This document shows positions 46,263 through 55,742 of a DNA stretch of 64,000 nucleotides, one piece after another. The stretch's first letter is position 1, and each line of letters begins with the position of its first letter. The DNA is from Caldilineaceae bacterium. Its GTDB lineage: Bacteria; Chloroflexota; Anaerolineae; Caldilineales; Caldilineaceae. Below the pieces are notes generated by a model. The model had not been told where the DNA came from. It saw only the letters and a list, made by a program, of their open reading frames with translations, and made no database searches. The translations under genes and the position numbers were made by a program. The stretch lies in the NCBI GenBank assembly GCA_026645575.1, contig JAPKMW010000038.1, positions 27,093 to 91,092 of the forward strand, written 5' to 3'.

Positions 46263-47129
46263 TTAGGCGTCCCGACTGCGCAGGATAAAAAATTCAAAGC
46301 CGATCACCACAAAGACAATCAGCAGCATAATCCAGAGCATGGCCGCCGAAGCGCCGAGATCCCCGTAGACAAAGCCCCGTCGATAGGTCTCATACATAAT
46401 GAGATTCGTCGCCAGTTGCGGCCCGCCTTGGGTCAGCAGCAGAATCGGCGCGAAGAGCAGAAAGTTTGCCACGGTATCGGCCACCAGCACAAAGATAAAG
46501 ACGCCGCGCAAGAGCGGCAGGGTCACACGGGTAAAGATCTGCCAGCGGGTGGCGCCATCCATCTTGGCCGCTTCGATCACCGATTCGGGAATGCCCTGCA
46601 AACCGGCCAGGAAAAAGAGCGCCCAGAGCGGCACCCCCTTCCAGGTTGCCAGGATGATGATCGACCAGAGGGCATGGCTTGGCGCCGTGAGAAAGGGCTG
46701 GGCCGGCACACCAAAGATCGCCAGCACGCCATTGATCACGCCGGCATTGCTGTTGAGCATCAAGCCCCAGACAATGGTCGCCACATTGATCGAGATGGCA
46801 ACCGGCAGGAGGTAGATACTACGAAAGAGGGCAATGCCGCGCACCTTCTGGTTCGACAGCACCGCCAGCCCCAGCGCCAGGATGACTTGGATCGGATTGA
46901 CCAGCACGCTAAAAAGCAGCGTCACCCGCAGCGAACGCCAGAAGACCGGGTCATTGTAGACCCGCTCGAAATTTTCCAACCCCACAAAAATACGCCCCCC
47001 ACTGACCAGCGAATTGGCATGGAGGCTTTCATTGAGCGTGGCAAGCGTGGGAAAAAGATTGAAGATCAGCAGTAGACCAATGGCGGGCGCCAAAAAGAGA
47101 TAGGGCGCCCAACGGTCACGCGCAAACAT
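46263..47129 (-). CDS. Carbohydrate ABC transporter permease (MalF/LacF type), set 1
   Basis: A 288-residue six-helix permease with the EAA motif LQGIPESVIEAAKMDGATRW and LLRGVFIFVLV. ATG 47129 has AAGGAA at ideal spacing; an upstream TTG at 47150 is rejected. It pairs with the MalG-type permease downstream and the binding protein upstream (SBP at 47.4-48.8 kb), from which it is separated by a strong hairpin. Confidence 0.92.
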   Translation of the reverse strand: MFARDRWAPYLFLAPAIGLLLIFNLFPTLATLNESLHANSLVSGGRIFVGLENFERVYNDPVFWRSLRVTLLFSVLVNPIQVILALGLAVLSNQKVRGIALFRSIYLLPVAISINVATIVWGLMLNSNAGVINGVLAIFGVPAQPFLTAPSHALWSIIILATWKGVPLWALFFLAGLQGIPESVIEAAKMDGATRWQIFTRVTLPLLRGVFIFVLVADTVANFLLFAPILLLTQGGPQLATNLIMYETYRRGFVYGDLGASAAMLWIMLLIVFVVIGFEFFILRSRDA

Positions 47130-47224
47130 AAGCGGTTCCTTACGTGACAAACAGGGTAGATTTTAGCTTGAAGCGGTCAAGGTAGGAGACGATTAAGGTA
47201 AGAGTTTTTGAGGAAACCTAGAGG

Positions 47225-47292
47225 CTCGCTTGTCACCCTGAAAGGGTCTCTGGGTACCATACCCTAGAGACCCTTTCAGGGTGACAAGCGAG
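47225..47292. repeat. Long hairpin between binding-protein and permease genes, set 1
   Basis: Arms 47225-47256 and 47260-47292 (core TCACCCTGAAAGGGTCTCT) give at least 27 perfect pairs with a very short loop. It lies after the SBP gene and before the permeases, where it could protect the SBP mRNA and reduce permease expression. The stem sequence is itself made of GTGACA-like units. Confidence 0.75.
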
Positions 47293-47428
47293 TTTTACTG
47301 GTTTTCCCGAGCAATGTCCTTAGCTTAGTACCTATGGATATAGAAACCACAGCTACGATTACCGAACAAATTCTTTACCCTTCATAAAAATTTACAGCGC
47401 TGGCCTACCCTAGCCACCCCACGAGCAA

Positions 47429-48772
47429 CTAGCGGCTGTACTTCACCATTTCACTTTCAATGCGCTCCACCGCCAGATTGAGCGCTTCCTCGACACTGGT
47501 GCCGGTGCGAATGTCATCAAAGGTATTTTGCAGAATCTGCTCATATTCCAGATAACCAGGCGTGACCGGGCGCGGCACAGGGTTCACGGTCGCTTCATCC
47601 GCCGCCACGCGCAGGAAGGAGGCGGGCGCTTCAGCAAATTCCTCGTCGGTGGCAAAGAGGGCCAAAACCGACTTTTGGGCCGGGAAGTCGCCACTGCCCT
47701 GGCGCCACCAAGTCTCGGCGCCCTTGCCCGTGGAGATCCAGCGCACAAAGCGGGTGGCGGCCTCGGCCTGATCCGAGTTCTTGTTCACGCCAATGTGCCA
47801 GCTACCGGTCGGGGTGACAATCTCACCGCCCTCAAAGTAAGGATGGCGGGAGACGCCCCAATTGAAGGCGGCTTCTTCGCGAATCAGGCGATTGATATTC
47901 CACGGGCCGGCAATGTACATCGCCAGTTTACCGGCGGCAAAGAGGTCGCTGGCCGGAATGGTGTCATCCGGCGGCGCGGCCTTGAGGGTGTTGAACATAT
48001 CCGAATAGTAGGTGAAGGCATCGATCCAGGGTTGCGAATTGATTACACCCTCGACCGTTAATCCATCCTCGCCAATCGCCTGGCCGCCCAACCCCACCGG
48101 CAGCGGTTGGAGTTGATAGATGCGGTTGGTCTGCTCCCAGGTAAAGCCCCAGATGTCGGTGACGCCGTCACCATTTTCGTCAAAGGTGAGCTTGGGTGCA
48201 ATCTCGGCAATGTATTGCATGGTCCAGCGCTCATCCTGGCCGGGCGGCGTGATGCCAGCCTTTTCCAAGAGTTCGGCATTGTAGAAGAGCAATTGCGTCG
48301 AGGTGCTGACCGGCGCCGCCAACAGGTTGCCTTGATAGCTGCCGGCTTCCAACGCGGCCTCTAGCCAGTCGGCGCGTTCTTCTTCGGTGAAAATATCTTC
48401 GAGCGGCAGCAGCCAGTTGCGCAAACCATAGCCGGCCACCAATGGCACATCGACCGAGATCACATCCGGATCGGTGCTGCCGGCGCCCAGGCGCACCTGA
48501 ATCTGCTCAAAGAGCGAATTGAAGGGCACCATCTCGGCTTCGACATTGATGTCCGGGTTTTCCGCTTCAAAAACGCTGATCACATCTTCTACGCCATTCC
48601 AGGTCAGGGTCAACCAGGTGATCGTGGTCACATCTGCCCCGGCAGCGGACTCGGCAGGCGCCGCCGCTGTTTCACCTTCAGTGGCGCTGGGCGCGGCCGG
48701 CACCGGCGCACATGCGCCCAGGAATACCAGCAGGGCCATGCTCGCCATGATCATCGCACGTAAACGAAACAT
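47429..48772 (-). CDS. Sugar ABC transporter substrate-binding lipoprotein, set 1
   Basis: A 447-residue family-1 extracellular solute-binding protein. Lipoprotein signal with lipobox LGAC and C21 (MALLVFLGACAP), then an Ala/Pro/Glu linker. Mature domain markers are WLTLTWNGVEDVISVFEAEN, DPDVISVDVPLVAGYG and LFAAGKLAMYIAGPWNINRL. GAGGAGAAG precedes the ATG. It would deliver an oligosaccharide to the MalF/MalG-type permeases downstream. The sugar is unknown; the GH127 gene in the same region points to arabinose-containing glycans. Confidence 0.92.
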   Translation of the reverse strand: MFRLRAMIMASMALLVFLGACAPVPAAPSATEGETAAAPAESAAGADVTTITWLTLTWNGVEDVISVFEAENPDINVEAEMVPFNSLFEQIQVRLGAGSTDPDVISVDVPLVAGYGLRNWLLPLEDIFTEEERADWLEAALEAGSYQGNLLAAPVSTSTQLLFYNAELLEKAGITPPGQDERWTMQYIAEIAPKLTFDENGDGVTDIWGFTWEQTNRIYQLQPLPVGLGGQAIGEDGLTVEGVINSQPWIDAFTYYSDMFNTLKAAPPDDTIPASDLFAAGKLAMYIAGPWNINRLIREEAAFNWGVSRHPYFEGGEIVTPTGSWHIGVNKNSDQAEAATRFVRWISTGKGAETWWRQGSGDFPAQKSVLALFATDEEFAEAPASFLRVAADEATVNPVPRPVTPGYLEYEQILQNTFDDIRTGTSVEEALNLAVERIESEMVKYSR

Positions 48773-49065
48773 GGGTCTTCTTCTCCTCTAGTCATTGTGA
48801 GTATAATAGACGAATGCTCTGAGCGAACGGAGGGGAGGCTCTGACGGAGAGCAGACTTACAACCAACGTGTGCTGCACAGCAGCTTTCTTTATTATCGCA
48901 TACGTTGCCGCAAAATGAAATTAGCGATTTTCAGGTACTACCAGAGGTAGCCTGCGCTGTTGTGGTGAACTCAGCCGCATAAGATCTACCCAAGCTTCCC
49001 CAACTAGCAGAAAAATACGCAATTTAAAAAAATCTATCAAACAATCTTGCCTATTAAACCTTCTG

Positions 49066-49959
49066 CTACCCCTTCAACCCACTCAACACAATCCCTTCGA
49101 CAAAATAGCGTTGGGCAAAGAAGAAGAGCAGGATAATCGGCAGAATCATCGCCGTTGACGCTGCCATCAGCAGATCCCAGCGCGTGTTCATCACGCTGCG
49201 GAAGGTGGCAAGACCCAGCGCTACGGTAAAGTTGTAATCGGAGCGCAGGTAGAGCAGGGGCGCCAGGAAATCATTCCAGGTGTTCAGGAAGGTGAAAACC
49301 GCCACCGTTGCCAGCGCCGGTTTACAAAGCGGTAACATAATGCGCCAGTAGACGCCAAATTCGCTGTTGCCGTCAATGCGCCCGGCGTCGGCCAGCTCTT
49401 CGGGCAAGGAGCGGAAAAATTGGCGGAAGAGAAAGATGTTAAAGGCGCCGCCGCCAAAGAAGAAGGGCACGGTCAGCGGCAGATAGGTGTCGATCCAGCC
49501 CAGCCGGGTAAAGATAATGAATTGCGGCACCATCAACACAATATACGGCACCATCAAGGTCGCCATCACAATGCCAAACCAGAAGTCGCGACCAGGGAAA
49601 GGGATGCGGGCAAAGCCATAGCCGCAAAATGAAGCAGTCACCAAAATGGCAACTTGATTCGCCACCGCAATCAGCAAGGTGTTCAAAATAAAGCGGTAGA
49701 AGGGCTTGTAGACCAACGCCTCCACATAGTTTTCCAACCGGATCTCACGTGGGATCCACTCCGGCGGGAAGACAAAAATCTGTTCCTGCGGCTTGACGGA
49801 GCTGATGACCAGCCAGACAAAGGGCATCATCATGATCACCGACCCGCCAATAAGCAGCCCCCAGAGGAGCAGACGCCAAAGCGGTTCGCGACCGGTGGTG
49901 CGCGCCCGTGGCTGCACCCGTTGTTGCATGGTGATGGTTGCTTGTTCTGCTGTACTCAT
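49066..49959 (-). CDS. Carbohydrate ABC transporter permease (MalG type), set 2
   Basis: A 297-residue six-helix permease. The EAA motif is [20 protein letters not shown] with [15 protein letters not shown], and the end [11 protein letters not shown] is the classic MalG end. ATG 49959 overlaps the stop of the upstream permease as ATGA, showing translational coupling; the longer frame upstream is not used. Last gene of set 2; a 293-bp gap follows before the set 1 binding protein. Confidence 0.93.
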   Translation of the reverse strand: MSTAEQATITMQQRVQPRARTTGREPLWRLLLWGLLIGGSVIMMMPFVWLVISSVKPQEQIFVFPPEWIPREIRLENYVEALVYKPFYRFILNTLLIAVANQVAILVTASFCGYGFARIPFPGRDFWFGIVMATLMVPYIVLMVPQFIIFTRLGWIDTYLPLTVPFFFGGGAFNIFLFRQFFRSLPEELADAGRIDGNSEFGVYWRIMLPLCKPALATVAVFTFLNTWNDFLAPLLYLRSDYNFTVALGLATFRSVMNTRWDLLMAASTAMILPIILLFFFAQRYFVEGIVLSGLKG

Positions 49960-50876
49960 TTTACATCCTCGTAATAAACCCGCGACCCGATGTAGCGAAA
50001 GATGAACACGGTCAACAGCATAATGATCGCAAAGAGCAGCCACGCCATCGCCGAGGCGTAGCCCATCTTCAAATTCTCAAAGCCCGTGCGGTAGAGATAC
50101 AAGACATAGACCAACGTTGCGTTCTGCGGCCCACCGCTGGTGATCAAGCGCGCTTGGGTAAAGACCTGGTAGGAGCCGATAATGCCGATAATCAGGTTAA
50201 AGAAAAGCACCGGCGACATGAGCGGAATGGTGATATGGCGCAGCTTGGCCCAACGCCCGGCGCCATCGATCTCGGCAGCTTCATAGAACGACCGGGGAAT
50301 GCCCTGCAAGCCGGCCAGGTAGATGACCATGCCGCCGCCAAAGCCCCAGAGCGCCACAATGATCATGGCCGGCAGCGCCCATTCGGGATCTTGTAGCCAC
50401 TTGATCTTGGGCAAGCCCAACGCATGGAGACCCGCATTGGCCAGACCAAACTCAGTATTGAAGATCCACGCCCATAGCACTGCGTTGGCGACCGCTGGCA
50501 CAATGCTCGGCAAGTAAAAAAGCGTGCGGAAGACTGTAATGCCGCGCACCGCTGTGTTGAGCAGCAGCGCCAACGCAAAGCCCAACAGCAGACTCACCGG
50601 CACTGAAGTCAGGGTGAAGATGGTCGTTACCTTGAGCGATTGCCAGAGCAGTTCATCGCTCCAGAGCTTTTGAAAGTTGGCGAAACCCACTGCTTTTGCC
50701 GGCGAAATCAGGTTCCATTCGTGAAAGGCCAACCACGCCGCTGTCACCGCCGGGATCAAGAACCAGAACAAAAAGCCCAAAATAAAGGGCGAAATAAAGA
50801 TATAGCCCGCCACCGCCCGCCGCCCGCTCATGGTGCGCGGGGAAAAGCGATTCAGCCATCCGTTTGCTACTGTCAT
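49956..50876 (-). CDS. Carbohydrate ABC transporter permease (MalF type), set 2
   Basis: A 306-residue six-helix permease. [20 protein letters not shown] is the first helix, and the EAA loop is [20 protein letters not shown]. It overlaps the MalG-type gene by 4 bp. It is separated from the upstream binding-protein gene by an octamer-based hairpin at 50920-50977. Confidence 0.93.
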   Translation of the reverse strand: MTVANGWLNRFSPRTMSGRRAVAGYIFISPFILGFLFWFLIPAVTAAWLAFHEWNLISPAKAVGFANFQKLWSDELLWQSLKVTTIFTLTSVPVSLLLGFALALLLNTAVRGITVFRTLFYLPSIVPAVANAVLWAWIFNTEFGLANAGLHALGLPKIKWLQDPEWALPAMIIVALWGFGGGMVIYLAGLQGIPRSFYEAAEIDGAGRWAKLRHITIPLMSPVLFFNLIIGIIGSYQVFTQARLITSGGPQNATLVYVLYLYRTGFENLKMGYASAMAWLLFAIIMLLTVFIFRYIGSRVYYEDVK

Positions 50877-50919
50877 AGGCGCTTCCTATTGCCAAATCGT
50901 TCACACGGGGGAAGGGGTT

Positions 50920-50977
50920 GAGAGATTGAGAGATTGAGCATGACCTAATCTCTCAATCTCTCAATCTCTCAATCTCC
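50920..50977. repeat. Octamer-based hairpin between binding-protein and permease genes, set 2
   Basis: Left arm of GAGATTGA-type units (50920-50938) and right arm of four AATCTCTC-type units (50947-50977). The same octamer builds the hairpin at 13501-13579. As in set 1, it lies exactly between SBP and permease. Confidence 0.8.
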
Positions 50978-50990
50978 GTAGAATAACTTT

Positions 50991-52394
50991 CTATCCAGCC
51001 TGCTCGTCAAAGATCGCATTAGCAGCCGGCACAGCCTCGGCCATGGCCGCTTCGGCGGTAGCGTCGCCAATCCAGACCTTTTCAAAGGCGGGGTTGAGAA
51101 TCTGAATCGCTTCGGGCCAGCCGGCGGGTTGATAGATGCTTTGGCCGAAGTTCTTGACAAACTTGGTTGGAATGTCGATAAAGCCTTCGGGGTGGACGCC
51201 CTCGGTCAGCCAACTGGCAATGCCTTCTTCGGTCATCAAGTCGGTCTGGCTGGGCAGCCACAGGCCGATCTTGCAGAATTGGGTCTGGTAGAAGGGGGTC
51301 GAGAGGAAGCGCACCCACTGCCAGGCTTCTTCGGGATGCTGGCTGGAGGCAAAGGCCGAGTGGAGATGGGCGGTCATGGCGGTGCCGGTCTTGTCACCCA
51401 TGCGCGGCAGCGCGGCAGTGCCTAGTTTCGGCGCGATCTTGTGAATCCAGGCCAACGCCCATGAACCGTCAATCGCCATCGCCAGGCGACCATTATCCAA
51501 CATCTGCGAATTGGTCATGCCCAACGCTTGCATATCGGCGCCGGCAGGCGAAACCTTATGCACAAGAACCAGATCGGCAATGTTTTGCAGCGCTTGCACT
51601 GCCACCGGTTGGTCGATGATCAGATGGCCGTTCTCGTCCAGCCAGTCGCCGCCATTGCCCAGGATGGCCGAGTGGAGTTGCAATGTGCCGGTGGGCCAAT
51701 GCACACCCCAACGCTCGATGTTGTCGGGGTCGAAGTCGGCGTCATTCGGGTGTTTGCCATTCTTATCTTGGGTCAATGCCGTGGCGACTTCCAGGAACTT
51801 GTCCCACGTCCAGGCTTGTTCGGGGTCGTTGCTGGGCGGTTCAATGCCCGCTTCGGTGAAGATGTCGGCGTTGTAATAGATATGGGGCGCGACCCAGCAG
51901 GAGCCGATGCCATACCACTTGCCATCCTTGGCGCAGCGCTGCTCTTCCTGGGGCTGGATGAAATAATCGGGCGCGCCCATGAGTTCGTCACCCTTAATCT
52001 TGTCGGTAATGTCGGTGAGCAGCCCCTCTTTGACAAAGGTGCCATAGCGATCCGAGCCGACAAAGGCCGTATCGGGCGGGGTGCCGGCAGCGATGTTAGT
52101 CAGCAACTTGTCGTGATAGAGTTCGGGCGTATGCAGCCAGGTCACTTTGACCTTGTCCTGCTCGGACTCAAATTGCTTGATGGCCGACTTGACGCCTTCA
52201 TCTTCCTCGGTGCCACCCCAGCCCATAAAGGTCACTTCCACCGCTTCGCCCGACGGGGCGGCAGCGCTATCGTCACCTGTGGCCGGCGCTGCGCCCGGTG
52301 CAGCACAAGCCGCCAATGCGGCCAGACTAGCCAGACCAGCCGTCGCCTGCAAAAAGGTGCGGCGGGAGAGCTTACGATGCGTTACTTGATCCAT
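50991..52394 (-). CDS. Sugar ABC transporter substrate-binding lipoprotein, set 2
   Basis: A 467-residue family-1 solute-binding protein. The N-terminus combines a Tat motif (SRRTFLQ, residues 10-16) and a lipobox (ALAAC, C30), so it is probably exported folded and then lipidated. Mature markers are [40 protein letters not shown] and [24 protein letters not shown] lies upstream of ATG 52394; the longer frame upstream is discarded. It is the second ABC set and lies directly downstream of the GH127 gene. Confidence 0.93.
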   Translation of the reverse strand: MDQVTHRKLSRRTFLQATAGLASLAALAACAAPGAAPATGDDSAAAPSGEAVEVTFMGWGGTEEDEGVKSAIKQFESEQDKVKVTWLHTPELYHDKLLTNIAAGTPPDTAFVGSDRYGTFVKEGLLTDITDKIKGDELMGAPDYFIQPQEEQRCAKDGKWYGIGSCWVAPHIYYNADIFTEAGIEPPSNDPEQAWTWDKFLEVATALTQDKNGKHPNDADFDPDNIERWGVHWPTGTLQLHSAILGNGGDWLDENGHLIIDQPVAVQALQNIADLVLVHKVSPAGADMQALGMTNSQMLDNGRLAMAIDGSWALAWIHKIAPKLGTAALPRMGDKTGTAMTAHLHSAFASSQHPEEAWQWVRFLSTPFYQTQFCKIGLWLPSQTDLMTEEGIASWLTEGVHPEGFIDIPTKFVKNFGQSIYQPAGWPEAIQILNPAFEKVWIGDATAEAAMAEAVPAANAIFDEQAG

Positions 52395-52439
52395 GGTAGA
52401 TTCCTCCTGATTTGAAAGAGAAGAACAATAATACCGTAT

Positions 52440-52593
52440 ACAGCTACTCGTAACCACACCAAGCGTGGTTATGCCGCGCTCAGTGGACACCCGACGCTCC
52501 GCGTCCGCTGCCAAGCGGACAGCGCCATCTTGGGACGTAGAGCGTCCAGCCTGGCATTCCACGCAGCGCCCAGTGGGCACCCGGGAACGAGAA
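52440..52593. repeat. GGACGCTCCGCGTCC / GCATTCCACGC repeat cluster
   Basis: The gap between the binding protein and GH127 genes contains GTGGACACCC, GACGCTCCGCGTCCGC, AGAGCGTCCAGCCTGGCATTC and CGGGAACGAGAA in a row. The same modules occur at 61441-61505. This looks like a dispersed palindromic repeat family. Confidence 0.7.
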
Positions 52594-54501
52594 TTACCCT
52601 TGCTTCAGCCAGACCGTCATTTCGCCAACGCCCCGATGCGCCCAGGCGTAGTAGGGGACAAAGGTTAATGCACGATCAGCGTCGGTGGCCTGGATCGTCA
52701 CGACGCCGTTGAGTAAATCGGGCGCAAAAACATTGGTGAACGTGGCTTGATCAGTCAAAACGGCATCCAGCACATGACCACCATTGTCGATCCCCTCCAA
52801 GCAGTAGACAAGCGGCCCCCGTTCCAGCGCAACCTTGCCGGCATTCTCCTGCACCGCTTCATGACAACCGACTCGCCGTACCGGCATGGGTAATAGCAAC
52901 TCGACCACATCACCGGCTTGCCAGGTGCGGTTGATGGTGGCGTAGCCCTGTTGCAAGGTCAACACCACTGGCGCGCCATTGACCTTCAGCGTAACAGCTT
53001 CAGTAGCACTATCGAGATAATGATAGAGATCACTGGGGACCGGTTGCCCTTGCGCCCAGCCGGGGATGCGCAGATAGAGAGCGAAGGTGGTCGGCTGCTG
53101 TGGCTGCACGGTCAATTTGATCGCGCCTTCCCACGGGTAGTTGGTCTCCTGCGTGATCTGCACGAGTGCGCCGCCAACATCAACCGTTGTCTGGCTGCCG
53201 ACAAAGAGATTGACGTAAAGCCGATCCGCACTTTGGGCATAGAGATAGCCGCCCAACGATGGGAAGACGCGCACCACATTGGTGGGGCAGCAGGAGCAGC
53301 CAAACCAGGGCATCCGCACCAGCGAATCATCGCGGTTGAAGCAATACTCGCCATCAAATTCCAGTGGGTTGACATAGAAGAAACGGTCGCCGCTAAACGA
53401 TATACCGGGCAGGAAGCCGTTGTAGAGCGAGCGTTCCAGTACGTCAATATATTTGGCGTCGCCGTGGAGTTGGAACATGCGCTGATTCCAGAAGACGTTG
53501 GCAATGGCGGCGCAGGTCTCATTATAGGCGGTGGCGTTGGGCAATTCATAGTTAGCGCCAAACGCTTCGCCGTGATGACGGGCGCCGATGCCGCCGGTGA
53601 GATAGAGCTTCTTGCTCACCACATTGTCCCAGATGCGATCAATGGCCGCAATGTAGGCAGCCTCGCCGGTCAAGGCGGCAACGTCAGCCATACCCGTATA
53701 CATATAGACTGCCCGCACCGCATGGCCCAACGCTTCATCCTGCGCAATCACCGGCAGGTGATCCTGGGTATAGGCTTCGTCGCCGTAGTTGCCATAGCGT
53801 TGGCGACCGTTGTTATAGTGACCGCGCTCGTCCAGGAAAAATTTCGCCAGCCGCAGATAGCGCTCGTCGCCGGTGAGACGATAGAGCTTGACCAAACCAA
53901 TCTCGATCTCTTGATGGCCTGGGACATCGCGCCGTTTGTCCGGGCCGAAGGTGGCATCGATAAGATCGGCATTTTTCAGCGCCACATCGAGAAAGGTGCG
54001 CTTGCCGGTCGCCAAATAATGAGCCACCGCGCCTTCGTACATGTGGCCGACATTGTATAACTCATGGTTGACCCGTAAATGGGACCAGCGGGTCAAGCCT
54101 TCGCGGTCGGCTTTCAGTTTGTCGGGCGTGCCGTTACGTTCGGCGATGGTGCGGGCGGTATAGAGATAACCATCCGGCTCTTGCGCGGCGGCAATCCGTT
54201 CAATCAAATGATCCAGATAGTGTTCTAATTCCCGGTCGGGGTGCAGATGGAGCGAGTAGGCCGCCCCTTCAATAATTTTGAAGACATCGGAGTCGTTAAA
54301 GAAAATACCCTCATGGTCACCCGCCATGCGTCCGGCGGCTTTGTCAAAGTTGGTGAGGCGCCCCGTCTCCTCACTCTTCTGAAAGTCATAGTCGATAGTG
54401 ACGGTACGATTGGTCTCTATGCGCGGCGACCAGAAAGCGTCATTGATGGTGACATTCGTAAAGGGGATGGGCGTGTATTGATAGCGTACCGCTGTTGACA
54501 T
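52594..54501 (-). CDS. GH127 beta-L-arabinofuranosidase-like protein
   Basis: A 635-residue protein of glycoside hydrolase family 127, retaining beta-L-arabinofuranosidases acting on plant arabinofuranosyl oligosaccharides. The catalytic zinc-bound cysteines are in [20 protein letters not shown] near residue 402; the (alpha/alpha)6 barrel begins [16 protein letters not shown] and includes [20 protein letters not shown]. No signal peptide, so it acts in the cytoplasm on imported sugar. ATG 54501 ([12 protein letters not shown]) is chosen. It lies 34 bp after lacI on the same strand and 200 bp ahead of ABC set 2. Confidence 0.92.
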   Translation of the reverse strand: MSTAVRYQYTPIPFTNVTINDAFWSPRIETNRTVTIDYDFQKSEETGRLTNFDKAAGRMAGDHEGIFFNDSDVFKIIEGAAYSLHLHPDRELEHYLDHLIERIAAAQEPDGYLYTARTIAERNGTPDKLKADREGLTRWSHLRVNHELYNVGHMYEGAVAHYLATGKRTFLDVALKNADLIDATFGPDKRRDVPGHQEIEIGLVKLYRLTGDERYLRLAKFFLDERGHYNNGRQRYGNYGDEAYTQDHLPVIAQDEALGHAVRAVYMYTGMADVAALTGEAAYIAAIDRIWDNVVSKKLYLTGGIGARHHGEAFGANYELPNATAYNETCAAIANVFWNQRMFQLHGDAKYIDVLERSLYNGFLPGISFSGDRFFYVNPLEFDGEYCFNRDDSLVRMPWFGCSCCPTNVVRVFPSLGGYLYAQSADRLYVNLFVGSQTTVDVGGALVQITQETNYPWEGAIKLTVQPQQPTTFALYLRIPGWAQGQPVPSDLYHYLDSATEAVTLKVNGAPVVLTLQQGYATINRTWQAGDVVELLLPMPVRRVGCHEAVQENAGKVALERGPLVYCLEGIDNGGHVLDAVLTDQATFTNVFAPDLLNGVVTIQATDADRALTFVPYYAWAHRGVGEMTVWLKQG

Positions 54502-54535
54502 GAAAAATCCGTTTCTCTTATCGGGTAGGTGAAAT

Positions 54536-55618
54536 TCACTCACTCTGCGGCTGCTTACCGACCAGGCGGTGGCGTGCATTGGTGCCAATCTCAATCGTTT
54601 CCAGCGTGCGTAGACTCGTCGGCGCGCCACAGGACTCACGGATGTAAAGCTGACCACAAATTTTGACTTCTGCCAGGTCGCCTACTTCGCCCTGCACCTT
54701 GAGCCAGAGCAATTCTGCCGCTTTTTGGCCCATGTGATAGGCCGGCAAGCTGACGGTGGTCAGCTTAGGGTGCAAGATATGGCTAATTTCGCGATTGTCA
54801 TAGGCGGCGATGGCAATATCCTGCGGCGCCTGTAAACCGGCAGTGCGCATGGCTTCAATGGCGCCCAACGCCATCATATCATTACCGACAAAGACGGCGG
54901 TTGGCAAGGGGCTGCGGGTTAATAACTGCTGCATCGCTGTAATCCCCCCCGCAAATTCCCAATCGCTTTCCACATAGAGTGTGGGATCGGCTGCAATGCC
55001 ATGATTACGCAAGGTCGCCAGATAGCTTTCCACCCGCCTTCGCGCCGAGTGCCAGCCATGAGGACCGGCAATGTGGGCAATGCGGTGATGGCCCAGCCTT
55101 AGTAAATGTTCAACCACCAGTTGCGCGCCCAGATAATCATCCGGCACCACTGAATTTTGCACCGACGAGCCAAAGAGCCGATGGACATACATGTAGGGCT
55201 TCTGCGATTGCACCAGTTCCTGGGTCGGCGCCAGATGGCTCGATTCGACAAAGATAATACCCTCGACGGCTCGACTGAGCAGCGTAGTAATCGCCTCGCG
55301 TTCAATGGTTGGGTCCCAGTCGGCATTGACAATCAGGCCGAGATAATCAATCGTCTTGAGAAAGTCCTGAATGCCTTGAATAATGGGCGGCGTAAAGGGG
55401 GAGAGCAGATTATCAACGATAATCCCAATCGTATGGGAACGCTCGGTGCGCATACTGCGCGCCAACAAATTTGGGCGGTAGTCCATGGCCTGGGCGGAGC
55501 GTAGCACCTTTTGGCGCGTCTCTTCTCGCACAGGGTGGGAACTCTGGGTCAAGACACGCGAAGCGGTGGCAACCGAAACACCGGCGGCTTTCGCTACCTC
55601 TTCTAGTGTAGCCGACAA
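54536..55618 (-). CDS. LacI-family transcriptional repressor
   Basis: A 360-residue LacI-type regulator: HTH at 2-23 (SATLEEVAKAAGVSVATASR), hinge RPNLLARSM, and a periplasmic-binding-protein-like effector domain (TIGIIVDNLLSPF, FVGNDMMALGAIEAM). The start is a TTG at 55618 with AAAGGA upstream. The predicted transcription start near 55671 excludes the longer frame. It has two operators in its own promoter and lies immediately before GH127 and the ABC genes, so it probably represses itself and these genes until an arabinose-type effector binds. Confidence 0.92.
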   Translation of the reverse strand: MSATLEEVAKAAGVSVATASRVLTQSSHPVREETRQKVLRSAQAMDYRPNLLARSMRTERSHTIGIIVDNLLSPFTPPIIQGIQDFLKTIDYLGLIVNADWDPTIEREAITTLLSRAVEGIIFVESSHLAPTQELVQSQKPYMYVHRLFGSSVQNSVVPDDYLGAQLVVEHLLRLGHHRIAHIAGPHGWHSARRRVESYLATLRNHGIAADPTLYVESDWEFAGGITAMQQLLTRSPLPTAVFVGNDMMALGAIEAMRTAGLQAPQDIAIAAYDNREISHILHPKLTTVSLPAYHMGQKAAELLWLKVQGEVGDLAEVKICGQLYIRESCGAPTSLRTLETIEIGTNARHRLVGKQPQSE

Positions 55619-55651
55619 CCGTTTGATCCTTTTACAAACAGGGTGAAGCAA

Positions 55652-55663
55652 GAAAACGTTTAC
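55652..55663. promoter_or_regulatory. LacI operator 2 (GAAAACGTTTAC)
   Basis: A near-palindrome at about +8 to +19 of the predicted minus-strand transcript of the lacI gene, 35 bp centre-to-centre from operator 1. One mismatch from perfect symmetry. Confidence 0.75.
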
Positions 55664-55677
55664 CGTAGGCAAGCGGG

Positions 55678-55706
55678 ATGATACAAGAAAACGTTTTCCC
55701 TGTCAA
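55678..55706 (-). promoter_or_regulatory. Sigma-70 promoter of the lacI-GH127 operon
   Basis: On the minus strand TTGACA (55706-55701), a 17-bp spacer and TATCAT (55683-55678). This is the best promoter seen in the window. Operator 1 fills the spacer exactly. Confidence 0.8.
55687..55698. promoter_or_regulatory. LacI operator 1 (GAAAACGTTTTC)
   Basis: A perfect 12-bp palindrome with the central CG typical of LacI-family sites, placed between -35 and -10 of the lacI promoter, so occupancy would directly block RNA polymerase. Confidence 0.82.
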
Positions 55707-55742
55707 ATGCGGAGCGGGGAATTGTGGGGAATGGTACAATAC

